Part shown: positions 49,240 through 60,251 of the stretch, piece by piece | Layout of the letters: each line of letters begins with the position of its first letter | Numbering within the stretch: position 1 is the first letter of the stretch | DNA from: Streptomyces sp. NBC_00704 | GTDB lineage: Bacteria; Actinomycetota; Actinomycetes; Streptomycetales; Streptomycetaceae | Assembly (NCBI RefSeq): GCF_036226605.1 | Contig: NZ_CP109000.1 | Coordinates: forward strand, 5,576,501-5,640,500 | DNA length: 64,000 nucleotides | Reading direction: 5' to 3' | Notes under the pieces: generated by a model | Seen by the model: the letters and a program-made list of their open reading frames with translations, nothing else | Databases searched by the model: none | What the model was told of the DNA's origin: nothing | Program-made: the position numbers and the translations under genes

Positions 49240-51519
49240 GTGGAATTGTCAAACACCGACTTTCCTGACGGTGAATTGCGGCACGAACAGGAATTCATCG
49301 ACGGGCTGTACGCACGCGTGGACGCCCTGCGCGGGGACACCGAGGCGGGCGTCACGGACGCCCTCGCCCAGGGGGACAAGCCCATGCAGGCGCGCCTGGA
49401 GCGGGACATCCTCGTCGCCGAGCGCTCCGGGCTCCTGGCCGCCCTGAACGCGGTGGACGGCTCCCTGTGCTTCGGCCGCATCGACCTCGCCTCGGGCACG
49501 GACCACCACATCGGCCGCATCGGCCTGCGCACCGACGACGCCGACCGCACCCCCCTCCTCATCGACTGGCGGGCCGACGTCGCCCGCCCCTTCTACCTGG
49601 CCACCGGCCACACCACGATGGGGCTGCGCCGACGCCGGCACCTCACCACCGAGGGCCGCCGGGTCACCGCCCTGCACGACGAGATCCTCGACCTCGGCGA
49701 CACCACCCGCACCGGCCACGAGGACCCCACCGGCGACGCCGTGCTGCTCGCCGCCCTCGACTCCGCGCGCACCGGCCGGATGAGCGACATCGTGCAGACC
49801 ATCCAGGCCGAGCAGGACGAGATCATCCGGGCCCCGCACCGCGGCGTGCTGGTGGTGGAGGGCGGCCCCGGCACGGGCAAGACGGCCGTCGCCCTGCACC
49901 GGGCCGCCTACCTCCTCTACGAGCACCGGGAACTGCTCGCCAAGCGGGCCGTCCTCATCGTCGGCCCGAACCCCGCCTTCCTCGGCTACATCGGCGAGGT
50001 GCTGCCCGCGCTCGGCGAGACCGGCGTACTGCTCGCGACCGTCGGCGAACTGTTCCCCGGCGTCAGGGCCACGGCCGCCGACAGCCGCGAGGCGGCCGCG
50101 GTCAAGGGCCGCGCCGACATGGCGGACGTGCTCGCCGGCGTCGTACGCGACCGGCAGGCGCTGCCCGACCCGGTGATCGCCGTCGAGCACGACCGCGAGA
50201 TCCTGATGCTCGACGCCGGCCTGGTGAGGATGGCGCGCGAGCGCACCCGCGCCGCGAACCTCCCGCACAACGCGGCCCGAGAGGTCTTCGAGGGGCACAT
50301 CCTCAACACGCTCACCGACATGGTCGCCGAACGCATCGGCACCGACCCGTTCGACGGCACGAACCTGCTGGACCCGAGCGACATCACCCAGATCCGCGAC
50401 GAACTCGCCGAGAACCCCGAGGTGTGGGCCGCCGTCGACCGGCTGTGGCCGCGCCTGACCCCGCAGCGCCTGGTCGCCGACTTCCTCGCCGACCCCGTGG
50501 GCCACGTCGGCGACGACGACGCGGCCGTCATCCGCCGCCCGGTCACCCGCGCGTGGACGGTGGCGGACGTCCCGCTGCTGGACGAGGCCGCCGAACTGCT
50601 CGGCGTGGACGAGCGCGTGGCGCGGGCGCTGGCCGAGCGGGAGCGCGAGACGCAGGTCGCCTACGCGCAGGGCGTCCTGGACGTCTCCTACGCCTCGCGC
50701 ACCTACGAGTTCGACGACAAGGACGAGGAGGACTCCGAGGTCCTGTCCGCGCACGACATCATCGACGCCGAGCGGTTCGCCGAGCGGCACGAGGAGGACG
50801 ACCACCGCAGCGCCGCCGAGCGCGCGGCGGCCGACCGCACCTGGGCGTTCGGGCACATCATCGTCGACGAGGCGCAGGAGCTGTCGCCGATGGCCTGGCG
50901 GCTGCTCATGCGGCGCTGCCCGACCCGCTCGATGACGCTGGTCGGCGATCCGGCGCAGACCGCCGAGGCGGCCGGCGTCGGATCCTGGGACGCGATCCTC
51001 GCACCGTACGTCCAGGACCGCTGGGAGCTCACCCGTCTCGGCGTCAACTACCGCACCCCGGCGGAGATCATGGAGGTGGCGGCCGCGGTGGTGCGCGCCG
51101 AGCGCCCGGACTTCGCACCGCCGAGTTCCGTGCGGTCCACGGGGGTGCGGCCGTGGGCGCGCGCGGCCGGCGACCTGGCCGCAGCGGTGGCCGAGGCCGT
51201 CGGCGAGCTGACGCCCGCCGAGGGCAGGCTCGCCGTCATCGCCCCGCGCGACCTGCACGACCGGCTCGCCGAGCGGCTGGACGGGATCACCGCGGGCGCG
51301 GAGCCGGACCTGACGCGGCCGGTCGTCCTGCTGGACCCTCGCCGGTCGAAGGGCCTGGAGTTCGACTCCGTGCTGGTGGTCGAGCCGGCGGCCTACGGCA
51401 CGAGCGACCTGTACGTGGCGCTGACCCGCGCCACCCAGCGGCTCGGCGTCCTGCACAGCCGGCCCCTCCCCGGACCGCTCGCCGACGCCCTCGCCGCCCC
51501 GGCCCCCACCGGGGCCTGA
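49240..51519 (+). CDS. HelD/HelR-type superfamily 1 helicase
   Basis: A 759-residue UvrD-like SF1 protein. An N-terminal coiled segment (ELRHEQEFIDGLYARVDAL) precedes Walker A VEGGPGTGKTAVALH (207-219). The Walker B motif is IIVDEAQELSPM, followed by TLVGDPAQT, LGVNYRTP and the C-terminal SKGLEFDSVLVVEP and YVALTRATQRLGVL. This is the architecture of HelD, which removes stalled RNA polymerase from DNA; streptomycete HelR also protects polymerase from rifamycins. I see no rifamycin-associated palindrome upstream. A TATATT box ends 9 nt before the GTG; a TTG two codons later has a better ribosome site (gggag) and may be the real start. Confidence 0.88.
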   Translation: MELSNTDFPDGELRHEQEFIDGLYARVDALRGDTEAGVTDALAQGDKPMQARLERDILVAERSGLLAALNAVDGSLCFGRIDLASGTDHHIGRIGLRTDDADRTPLLIDWRADVARPFYLATGHTTMGLRRRRHLTTEGRRVTALHDEILDLGDTTRTGHEDPTGDAVLLAALDSARTGRMSDIVQTIQAEQDEIIRAPHRGVLVVEGGPGTGKTAVALHRAAYLLYEHRELLAKRAVLIVGPNPAFLGYIGEVLPALGETGVLLATVGELFPGVRATAADSREAAAVKGRADMADVLAGVVRDRQALPDPVIAVEHDREILMLDAGLVRMARERTRAANLPHNAAREVFEGHILNTLTDMVAERIGTDPFDGTNLLDPSDITQIRDELAENPEVWAAVDRLWPRLTPQRLVADFLADPVGHVGDDDAAVIRRPVTRAWTVADVPLLDEAAELLGVDERVARALAERERETQVAYAQGVLDVSYASRTYEFDDKDEEDSEVLSAHDIIDAERFAERHEEDDHRSAAERAAADRTWAFGHIIVDEAQELSPMAWRLLMRRCPTRSMTLVGDPAQTAEAAGVGSWDAILAPYVQDRWELTRLGVNYRTPAEIMEVAAAVVRAERPDFAPPSSVRSTGVRPWARAAGDLAAAVAEAVGELTPAEGRLAVIAPRDLHDRLAERLDGITAGAEPDLTRPVVLLDPRRSKGLEFDSVLVVEPAAYGTSDLYVALTRATQRLGVLHSRPLPGPLADALAAPAPTGA

Positions 51520-51545
51520 CGGCTCGGGCCCGCCCGCCGGGAGGG

Positions 51546-51584
51546 GCCGGGCGGGCTCAGGCCGGGCGGGCTCAGGCCGGGCGG
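51546..51584. repeat. 15-bp tandem duplication at the glgB 3' end
   Basis: GCCGGGCGGGCTCAG occurs at 51546-51560 and 51561-51575, with a partial third copy to 51584. The unit includes the glgB stop codon, so a second in-frame stop lies 15 bp further on. Confidence 0.75.
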
Positions 51585-53929
51585 AGCCAGACCGTGGCCA
51601 GCGGGGGCAGGGTCAGGCGGACGGACGCCGGGTGGCCGTGGCGGCCCTGGGGCTCCGGCTTGACCGGGTCGGGGCCGGTGACGCCGCTGCCCCCGTACCC
51701 GGACGCGTCGGTGTTGAGCACCTCGTGCCAGGCCGGGACGTCGTCGGGGGCGCCCAGGAGGTAGTCGGGGCGCACGACGGGCGAGAGGTTGCTGACGCAC
51801 AGCAGGGGGGAGCCCTCGGCGTCGTGGCGCAGGAACGCGAACACGTTGTCCTCCGCCGCGTCGCCGACCACCCACCGGAAGCCGGCCGGGTCGGTGTCCA
51901 GCTGCCACAGCGCGGGGGTCGCCCGGTAGACCGCGTTGAGGTCGCGCACGAGGTCCCGCACGCCCCGGTGGTCCGCCTCGGCCCCGTACGCCGGGTCCAG
52001 CAGCCACCAGTCGGGGCCGTGCTCCTGCGACCACTCCGCGCCCTGCGCGAACTCCTGCCCCATGAACAGCAGTTGCTTGCCCGGGTGGGCCCACATGAAC
52101 GCCAGGTAGGCCCGCAGGCCGGCGCGCTGCTGCCACCAGTCGCCGGGCATCTTCGACACCAGCGAGCGCTTCCCGTGCACCACCTCGTCGTGGGAGATGG
52201 GCAGCACGTAGTTCTCGCTGTACGCGTACACCATCGAGAACGTCATCTCGTGGTGGTGGTACCTGCGGTGCACCGGCTCGTGGCTCATGTAGTCCAGCGA
52301 GTCGTGCATCCAGCCCATGTTCCACTTCAGCCCGAAGCCGAGCCCGCCGAAGCCGCTCGGCCCCGGCTGGTCGGTGGCGCGCGTGACGCCGTCCCAGGCC
52401 GTGGACTCCTCCGCGACGGTGACGACGCCGGGACTGCGGCGGTACACCGTCGCGTTCATCTCCTGGAGGAACGCGACCGCGTCCAGGTTCTCCCGGCCGC
52501 CGTGCTCGTTCGGCGTCCACTGGCCCGGCTCGCGCGAGTAGTCGAGGTAGAGCATCGAGGCGACGGCGTCCACCCGCAGCCCGTCGATGTGGAACTCCTC
52601 GCACCAGTACGTGGCGTTCGCCACCAGGAAGTTGCGCACCTCGCGCCGGCCGAAGTCGAACTCCAGCGTGCCCCAGTCCGGGTGCGCGGCCCGCAACGGG
52701 TCCTCGTGCTCGTACAGCGGACGCCCGTCGAACTCGGCGAGGGCCCAGTCGTCGCGGGGGAAGTGCGCCGGCACCCAGTCCATCAGGACGCCGACGCCGG
52801 CCCGGTGCAGGGCGTCCACCAGGTACTTGAAGTCGTCCGGCGTGCCCAGCCGGGCCGTGGGCGCGTAGAAGCCGGTGACCTGGTAGCCCCAGGAGCCGCC
52901 GAAGGGATGCTCGGCGACGGGCATCAGCTCGACGTGCGTGAAGCCCAGGTCCTTGACGTAGGCGGGCAGCTGGTCGGCGAGCTGCCGGTAGGTGAGGCCG
53001 GGCCGCCAGGACGGCAGATGGACCTCGTACACCGAGAACGGGGCCCGGTGCACGGGTATCTCGGCCCGCCGGGCCAGCCACTCCCCGTCGCCCCACTCGT
53101 AGTGCGAGGCGGTGACGATCGACGAGGTCGCGGGCGGGACCTCGGTGCGCCGGGCCATCGGGTCGGCGCGCAGCGTGTGCGAGCCGTCGGGCCGGGTGAT
53201 GTCGAACTTGTACAGCTCGCCCTCGCCGACGCCGGGCACGAACAGCTCCCAGACGCCCGTCGAGCCGAGCGAACGCATGGGGAACCCCGTGGCGTCCCAG
53301 AAGTTGAAGGAGCCGGCCACCCGCACACCGCGCGCGTTGGGAGCCCACACGGAGAAACCGGTGCCGCTCACCCCCTGGTGGACCCGCGGATGCGCGCCGA
53401 GCACCGTCCACAGCTCCTCGTGCCGGCCCTCGCCGATCAGGTGCAGGTCCAGATCGCCCAGCGTGGGCAGGAAGCGGTAGGCGTCCTCGGTCTCCACGGT
53501 GGCGTCGTCGTAGGCCACGAGCAGCCGGTACTCGGGGACCTCGGTCAGCGGCAGCAGGCCGGAGAAGAAGCCGTCGCCGTCGTCCTGGAGGCCGGCGCGC
53601 AGCTCGCCCGCGAGCACGGTCACGGAGCGCGCGTACGGGCGCAGCGCCCGGAAGACGACGCCGCCGGGGACCGGATGCGCGCCCAGGACCGCGTGCGGGG
53701 CGTGATGGGAGCCGTGCAGCAGACGCTCGCGGTCCTCGGCGTCCAGCACGGGGGACACGGCCGGCGGGGCCGGAGCGGGGGCCGGGGGCCGGGCGGGGGG
53801 CTGGGCCGGAGGTCGGGCGGGGGAGGCGGCAGAGGACGGGGACGGGGCCGGGGGCGACGTCGGCGCGGGGGCGACGGCCGGGTTCCCGCTCTTCCCGTGG
53901 GCCTTCTTGACCTTCTTCGGGGGAGTCAC
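51572..53929 (-). CDS. glgB: 1,4-alpha-glucan branching enzyme
   Basis: A 785-residue GH13 enzyme forming alpha-1,6 branches. Residues 1-60 are a Pro/Ala/Ser-rich extension; an N-terminal carbohydrate-binding (CBM48) region and the (beta/alpha)8 barrel follow. Catalytic residues are the nucleophile in IDGLRVDAVASMLYLDY, the acid in VTVAEEST and the transition-state aspartate in PISHDEVVHGK. The GTG has a strong gaggagg site. It is the last gene of the glgE-treS-maltokinase-glgB operon, 13 bp after the maltokinase stop, so it branches glucan made by GlgE. Confidence 0.96.
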   Translation of the reverse strand: MTPPKKVKKAHGKSGNPAVAPAPTSPPAPSPSSAASPARPPAQPPARPPAPAPAPPAVSPVLDAEDRERLLHGSHHAPHAVLGAHPVPGGVVFRALRPYARSVTVLAGELRAGLQDDGDGFFSGLLPLTEVPEYRLLVAYDDATVETEDAYRFLPTLGDLDLHLIGEGRHEELWTVLGAHPRVHQGVSGTGFSVWAPNARGVRVAGSFNFWDATGFPMRSLGSTGVWELFVPGVGEGELYKFDITRPDGSHTLRADPMARRTEVPPATSSIVTASHYEWGDGEWLARRAEIPVHRAPFSVYEVHLPSWRPGLTYRQLADQLPAYVKDLGFTHVELMPVAEHPFGGSWGYQVTGFYAPTARLGTPDDFKYLVDALHRAGVGVLMDWVPAHFPRDDWALAEFDGRPLYEHEDPLRAAHPDWGTLEFDFGRREVRNFLVANATYWCEEFHIDGLRVDAVASMLYLDYSREPGQWTPNEHGGRENLDAVAFLQEMNATVYRRSPGVVTVAEESTAWDGVTRATDQPGPSGFGGLGFGLKWNMGWMHDSLDYMSHEPVHRRYHHHEMTFSMVYAYSENYVLPISHDEVVHGKRSLVSKMPGDWWQQRAGLRAYLAFMWAHPGKQLLFMGQEFAQGAEWSQEHGPDWWLLDPAYGAEADHRGVRDLVRDLNAVYRATPALWQLDTDPAGFRWVVGDAAEDNVFAFLRHDAEGSPLLCVSNLSPVVRPDYLLGAPDDVPAWHEVLNTDASGYGGSGVTGPDPVKPEPQGRHGHPASVRLTLPPLATVWLRPA

Positions 53930-53942
53930 GTGCGGAGCCTCC

Positions 53943-55358
53943 TCAAGGCAGGTCGGGGGCGGCGAGGCGATGTATCGCGGACAGGGGGACGGGCAGCCAG
54001 TCGGGGCGGTGCCGGGCTTCGTAGACGACCTCGTAGATCGCCTTGTCCGTCTCGTGGGCCCGCAGCAGCACGGGGTCGGCGCGCGGGTCGACGCCCGCCG
54101 CCTCGGCGTACCCGGAGCAGTAGGCGGCCCGGCAGGCGTGCGCCCAGCCGGGGTCCGGCGGGTTCGCCGAGTGGGCCGCGTAGTCGAAGGAGCGCAGCAT
54201 GCCCGCCACGTCCCGCACGGTGGGCTGCGGCATCCGCCGCTCGGCCAGCGGCCTGGCCGGCTCCCCCTCGAAGTCGATCAGCGTCCACCGGCCCGCGGAG
54301 GTGCGCAGGCACTGCCCGAGGTGCAGGTCGCCGTGGACGCGCTGGGCGGTCCAGGTGCGGCCCTCGGCCGCGAGGTCGGCCAGAGCCGTGAAGGCGGTGC
54401 GCAGCGCCGGCGCGTAGGGGCGCAGCGCCGGCACCGCCTGCGCGGCCGCGTCCAGCCGCTCGGTCATGCCGTCCACCATCGGCCCGGTCTGGGAGGGCCC
54501 CAGCGTCGCCGTGGGCAGCGCGCGGGCCAGCGCCCCGTGCACCTCGGCGGTCGCGCGGCCCAGCGCCCTCGCCTCGGCCACGAAGTCCTCGCCCTTGGCC
54601 AGCTCCCGCAGTGCCAGCTCCCAGCCGTCCGAAGCGCCCTGCAGATACGGCTGGAGCACCCCGAGGACGTAGGAGCCGTCGTCGCCCCTGCCGTCGCCGC
54701 CGGGGGTCTCGCCGCCCCGGCCCTCGCCGAGGTCGGCCTGGAGCCACGCGGTCGGCGCGGGCACCCGGGCGCAGCCTTCGCGGGCCAGCGCCAGCGGCAG
54801 CTCCAGATCGGGGTTGACGCCCGGCACGACCCGGCGCAGGAGCTTGAGGATGAACGTATCTCCAAAGACGACGGAGGAATTCGACTGCTCGCCGGTCAGC
54901 AGGCGCGGGACCAGTCCCGGCCGGATCTCCTGCGCAGGATCCCGCTCGCAGCGCAGCACGCCGACGCGGGCCCGGGTGCGCAGCGCCTCCAGCAGCACCT
55001 CGGCGGGCCGGGCGTCGTACAGGGCGTCGAAGACGGTCCGCCCGGTCAGCGGCCCCTGGGCCACGTGTCCGATCAGCGCGGGGGCCAGCCGGGGCGGCAG
55101 CGCCTCGCGGACGCCGAGCAGCAGCTGGTAGCAGTCGCCGGGCCCGGCTCCCTGACGGGCGCGCACCAGCAGGTGGTACAGCCCCAGCCGGGAGTCGGCC
55201 GGCAGCAGCTCGGTGGCCGCCACCAGCGAGAACCCGGTGATCGGACGCCCCTTTCCGGCGAACCAGCGCTGCCGTGGCAGCCACTCGCGCAGCAGGGGAT
55301 CCAGCGACCCGAGGAGGCCGGGGACTGTCTTGCCGGAGAGCGTGACCGTTTCCGCCAT
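53943..55358 (-). CDS. mak: Maltokinase (Pep2-type)
   Basis: A 471-residue aminoglycoside-kinase-like enzyme using ATP to make maltose-1-phosphate for GlgE. Landmarks are the N-terminal RQRWFAGKGRPI cap motif, a nucleotide-binding NSSVVFGDTFILKLLRR, the catalytic VHGDLHLGQCL and the metal-binding LIDFEGEPARP. Some actinobacteria fuse this domain to TreS; here it is a separate gene 106 bp downstream of treS. A Gly/Asp-rich insertion (EGRGGETPGGDGRGDDG) near 212-228 looks like a flexible loop. Confidence 0.93.
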   Translation of the reverse strand: MAETVTLSGKTVPGLLGSLDPLLREWLPRQRWFAGKGRPITGFSLVAATELLPADSRLGLYHLLVRARQGAGPGDCYQLLLGVREALPPRLAPALIGHVAQGPLTGRTVFDALYDARPAEVLLEALRTRARVGVLRCERDPAQEIRPGLVPRLLTGEQSNSSVVFGDTFILKLLRRVVPGVNPDLELPLALAREGCARVPAPTAWLQADLGEGRGGETPGGDGRGDDGSYVLGVLQPYLQGASDGWELALRELAKGEDFVAEARALGRATAEVHGALARALPTATLGPSQTGPMVDGMTERLDAAAQAVPALRPYAPALRTAFTALADLAAEGRTWTAQRVHGDLHLGQCLRTSAGRWTLIDFEGEPARPLAERRMPQPTVRDVAGMLRSFDYAAHSANPPDPGWAHACRAAYCSGYAEAAGVDPRADPVLLRAHETDKAIYEVVYEARHRPDWLPVPLSAIHRLAAPDLP

Positions 55359-55464
55359 GGCGTCGCATTCCTTTCCCCGCGGGGGTCGGGGTGTTACTCA
55401 TGCGTGCCCCGGGCGGGACGGGGGAAACCGCCCCGCCCCGGGGTAGCGGGCCCGCGGCCCCGGA

Positions 55465-57161
<1,697 letters not shown>

Positions 57162-57165
<4 letters not shown>

Positions 57166-59456
57166 GATGTGGGTGACCCTCCGATCTGCGGGTTGGACGG
57201 TCGCAGGACGGTGAAGACGTGCGCGGGCCGGGTGCCCGGTTCGAGGCGCACGTAGTTGGCCCTGCCCCAGTGGTAGGTCTCGCCGGTCAGCTCGTCGCGC
57301 ACCGGCGCGGACTCGTGCCAGTCCAGGCCGAGTTGCGGCATGTCCAACGACACCGTCGCCTCCTGGGTGTGGTGGGGGTCGAGGTTGACGACCACCAGAA
57401 CCGTGTTCGAGCCGCTCCTCTTCGAGTAGGCGATCACCGCTTCCTGGTCGGTGTGGTGGAAGCGCAGGTTGCGCAGCCGGTGCAGGGCCGGGTGGGCCCG
57501 CCGGATCTCGTTGAGCCTCGTGATCAGCGGGGCCAGGCTGCGGCCCTCGCGCTCGGCCGCCTCCCAGTCACGCGGCCTGAGCTGGTACTTCTCCGAGTCC
57601 AGGTACTCCTCGCCGCCCTCCCGCAACGGCGCGTTCTCGCACAGCTCGTAGCCGCTGTAGAGGCCCCAGGTCGGGGAGAGGGTCGCGGCCAGCACGGCCC
57701 GGATCTCGAACGCGGGCCGGCCGCCGTGCTGCAGATAGGCGTGCAGGATGTCCGGCGTGTTGGGGAAGAAGTTGGGCCGCATGTAGGAGGCGGCCTCCCC
57801 CGAGAGTTCGGTTAGGTACTCCGTCAGTTCCTGCTTCGTGTTGCGCCAGGTGAAGTAGGTGTAGGACTGCTGGAAGCCGATCTGGCCGAGCGTGTGCATC
57901 ATCGCCGGGCGGGTGAAGGCCTCGGCGAGGAAGATCACGTCCGGGTCGGCCCCGTTCACCTCGCCGATGACCCGCTCCCAGAACACGACCGGCTTGGTGT
58001 GCGGGTTGTCCACCCGGAAGATCCGCACCCCGTACGCCATCCAGTGCCGCAGCACCCGGACGGTCTCGGCGACCAGGCCGTCCATGTCGGCGTCGAAGGC
58101 GATCGGGTAGATGTCCTGGTACTTCTTCGGCGGGTTCTCCGCGTAGGCGATCGTCCCGTCCGGACGGTGGTGGAACCACTCCGGGTGTTTCTGCACCCAC
58201 GGGTGGTCGGGGGAGCACTGAAGGGCGAAGTCGAGGGCGATCTCCAGCCCCAGCTCGCGGGCCCGCTCCACGAACGCGGCGAAGTCCTCCAGGGTGCCCA
58301 GGTCGGGGTGGACGGCGTCGTGGCCGCCCTCCGGCGAGCCGATCGCCCACGGCACGCCCACGTCGTCCGGCCCAGGATCGAGGGTGTTGTTGCGGCCCTT
58401 GCGGAACGTCGTCCCGATGGGATGGATCGGCGGGAGGTAGACGACGTCGAAGCCCATCCTCGCGATGGCCGGCAGTCGGCGGGCGGCGGTGCGGAACGTG
58501 CCGTGCGGGCGCTCCGGAGTGCCCTCCGAGCGCGGGAAGAACTCGTACCAGGACCCGTACAGGGCCCGCTCCCGCTCCACCAGCAGCGGCAGCGGCTCCG
58601 AGGCCGTCACCAGCTCCCGCAGCGGATGCCGCTCCAGGACGGCGTCCACCTCGGGCGTCAGCGCCGCCGCCAGCCGTGAGACGGCCGGACGGCTCTCGTC
58701 GCGCAGGGCCTCGGCGGCCGCCAGCACCGCGGTGCGGTCCGGCCCCTCGGGCGCTCCGGCGGCGGCCCGCTCGTACAGACGCGCGCCCTCCTCCAGGACC
58801 GCTTCCGTGTCCATCCCGGCGGGGATCTTGATGCGGGCGTGATGCCGCCAGGTGGCGACCGGGTCGCCCCAGGCCTCCACCGTGTAGGTCCAGCGGCCCT
58901 CCGCGTCCGGGGTGACGTCCGCCCCCCAGCGGTCCGTGCCGGGGGCCAGCTCGCGCATCGGCGTCCACGGGCCGGGCGAGCCCTGCGGATCCCGCAGGAC
59001 CACGTTGGCGGCGACCGCGTCATGCCCCTCGCGGAACACCGTGGCCGAGACCTCGAACGTCTCGCCGACGACCGCCTTGGCCGGCCGGCGCCCCTGCTGG
59101 ACCAGGGGGCGGACGTCGAGGACGGGTATGCGCCCGACGGCGGTGGCACGACCGCCCCCGGCGCAACCGGGGCCCCGAGCCGCCCCGGCCCGCTCCGTCC
59201 ACTCGGCGGATCCGTCGGCGGCGACGCCCTTCGCGCCCTTGGCCGCCTTGCCGCCCTTGGCGCGCTTGCCGTCCTTGCCGGTGCTGCCGCTCTTGCTGCT
59301 CTTGCCGCCCTTGGCGGCCTTGCCGCTCCTGACGGTCTCGCCGCTCGTGGCGGCCCTGCTGGTCCTGCCGTCCTCGTGCGGGGGACCGGTCTCGGCGGTC
59401 CCGCCGCTCTCGGTACGGGGCGTCGGGGGTGATGACGGGTGGTGCCTGGCTGGCAT
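57162..59456 (-). CDS. glgE: Maltosyltransferase GlgE with long Lys/Gly-rich N-terminus
   Basis: A GH13_3 enzyme extending alpha-1,4-glucan from maltose-1-phosphate. The catalytic segments are RIFRVDNPHTKPVVFW (nucleophile Asp), VIFLAEAFTRPAMM (acid Glu) and FFPNTPDILHAYLQ (Asp). From the ATG with caggagc upstream the protein is 764 residues. About 108 of these precede the conserved VGRIPVLDVRP, compared with roughly 20 in the S. coelicolor enzyme I recall. The extra part contains a Lys/Gly/Ser/Ala repeat region (GKAAKGGKSSKSG, KRAKGGKAAKGAKG). The start MPARHH matches the family start, so this is an internal expansion and not a start-codon error. Confidence 0.94.
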
Positions 59457-60251
59457 GACCGCTCCTGTCCGCATCAACGGGGGGTGGGCGGATGGATGTG
59501 GGGAGGTGGGTCCTGCGGGGTGAATACCTGCTGGGGGAGTACCGGGGGAGCCTTCCACCCTATTCGGGTGTGCAATCCGGCGCTTTGTTAACAGCTCCCG
59601 CCCATGTCTTTACACAAGAGACGCCTGGATCCGGACGAACGCGGAGCCGCTTCCGGACGTCCGTCCCATGAACGGTGGCACGCGCGGGAGCCTCTCCGGC
59701 GAACCGGACCCACGGCCGGACACCTTGCCGTGCGACCCCTCCACGACCACGCCGGACCGGGCGGGGGCGCGCACCGCCGCGCACGGGACCGGCAGCCCGG
59801 CGACGGGTGCCGTCCCCGCCGGTGCGGCGCGGACAGGGGGACGGCCGACGGCGCGGCGGCCGCCACGACCGCCGTCAGGCCCCCCGCCCGGCGCAGACGC
59901 GCGCGTCCGTGCCATGGTCCGAGTTCCCCTCCTCGACGCGGCGCGCCCCGGCCGGGCCCGGGCACGCCAGGGGCAGCCTCTCGCGGTGCGCGAAGCGCCA
60001 CAAGGCGGCCTCCGGGGCGGAAGCGGGCGGAAACAGGGTTTTCGGCCCGTTGCGGCCCCGCCCGGGACACCGGGTCCAGGGCGGCCCGTCCCTTGCGGCG
60101 TCCGCGGTGCGCGGCCGTCCGCGGCGAAACGCGGCGGCCCGCGGGCGGCCAGCCCCCAGCGAGGTCGACACCCGCGCCGGTACCGTTTCCGTAGACGTGG
60201 GCCCACACCGCCGTGGGTCCATCCAGCGAACGCGCTACGCCGAGGTGGAAT
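59457..60251. other. 795-bp divergent intergenic region between glgE and glgP
   Basis: I find no credible gene; several open frames exist on both strands but are low-complexity GC shadows. Near glgE there is an unusually AT-rich stretch (about 59577-59625). On the minus strand it contains TTGTGT followed after 18 bp by TGTTAA, a possible promoter for the glgE operon. The right end carries GAGGTGG before the glgP GTG. The remaining ~550 bp are GC-rich and show nothing I can name. Confidence 0.5.

Noticed and set aside
49107..49245. A rifamycin-associated element upstream of the HelD/HelR-type gene
   Set aside because: I looked for the long GC palindrome of that element and found only a terminator and AT-rich promoter-like sequence, so rifamycin induction is not supported.
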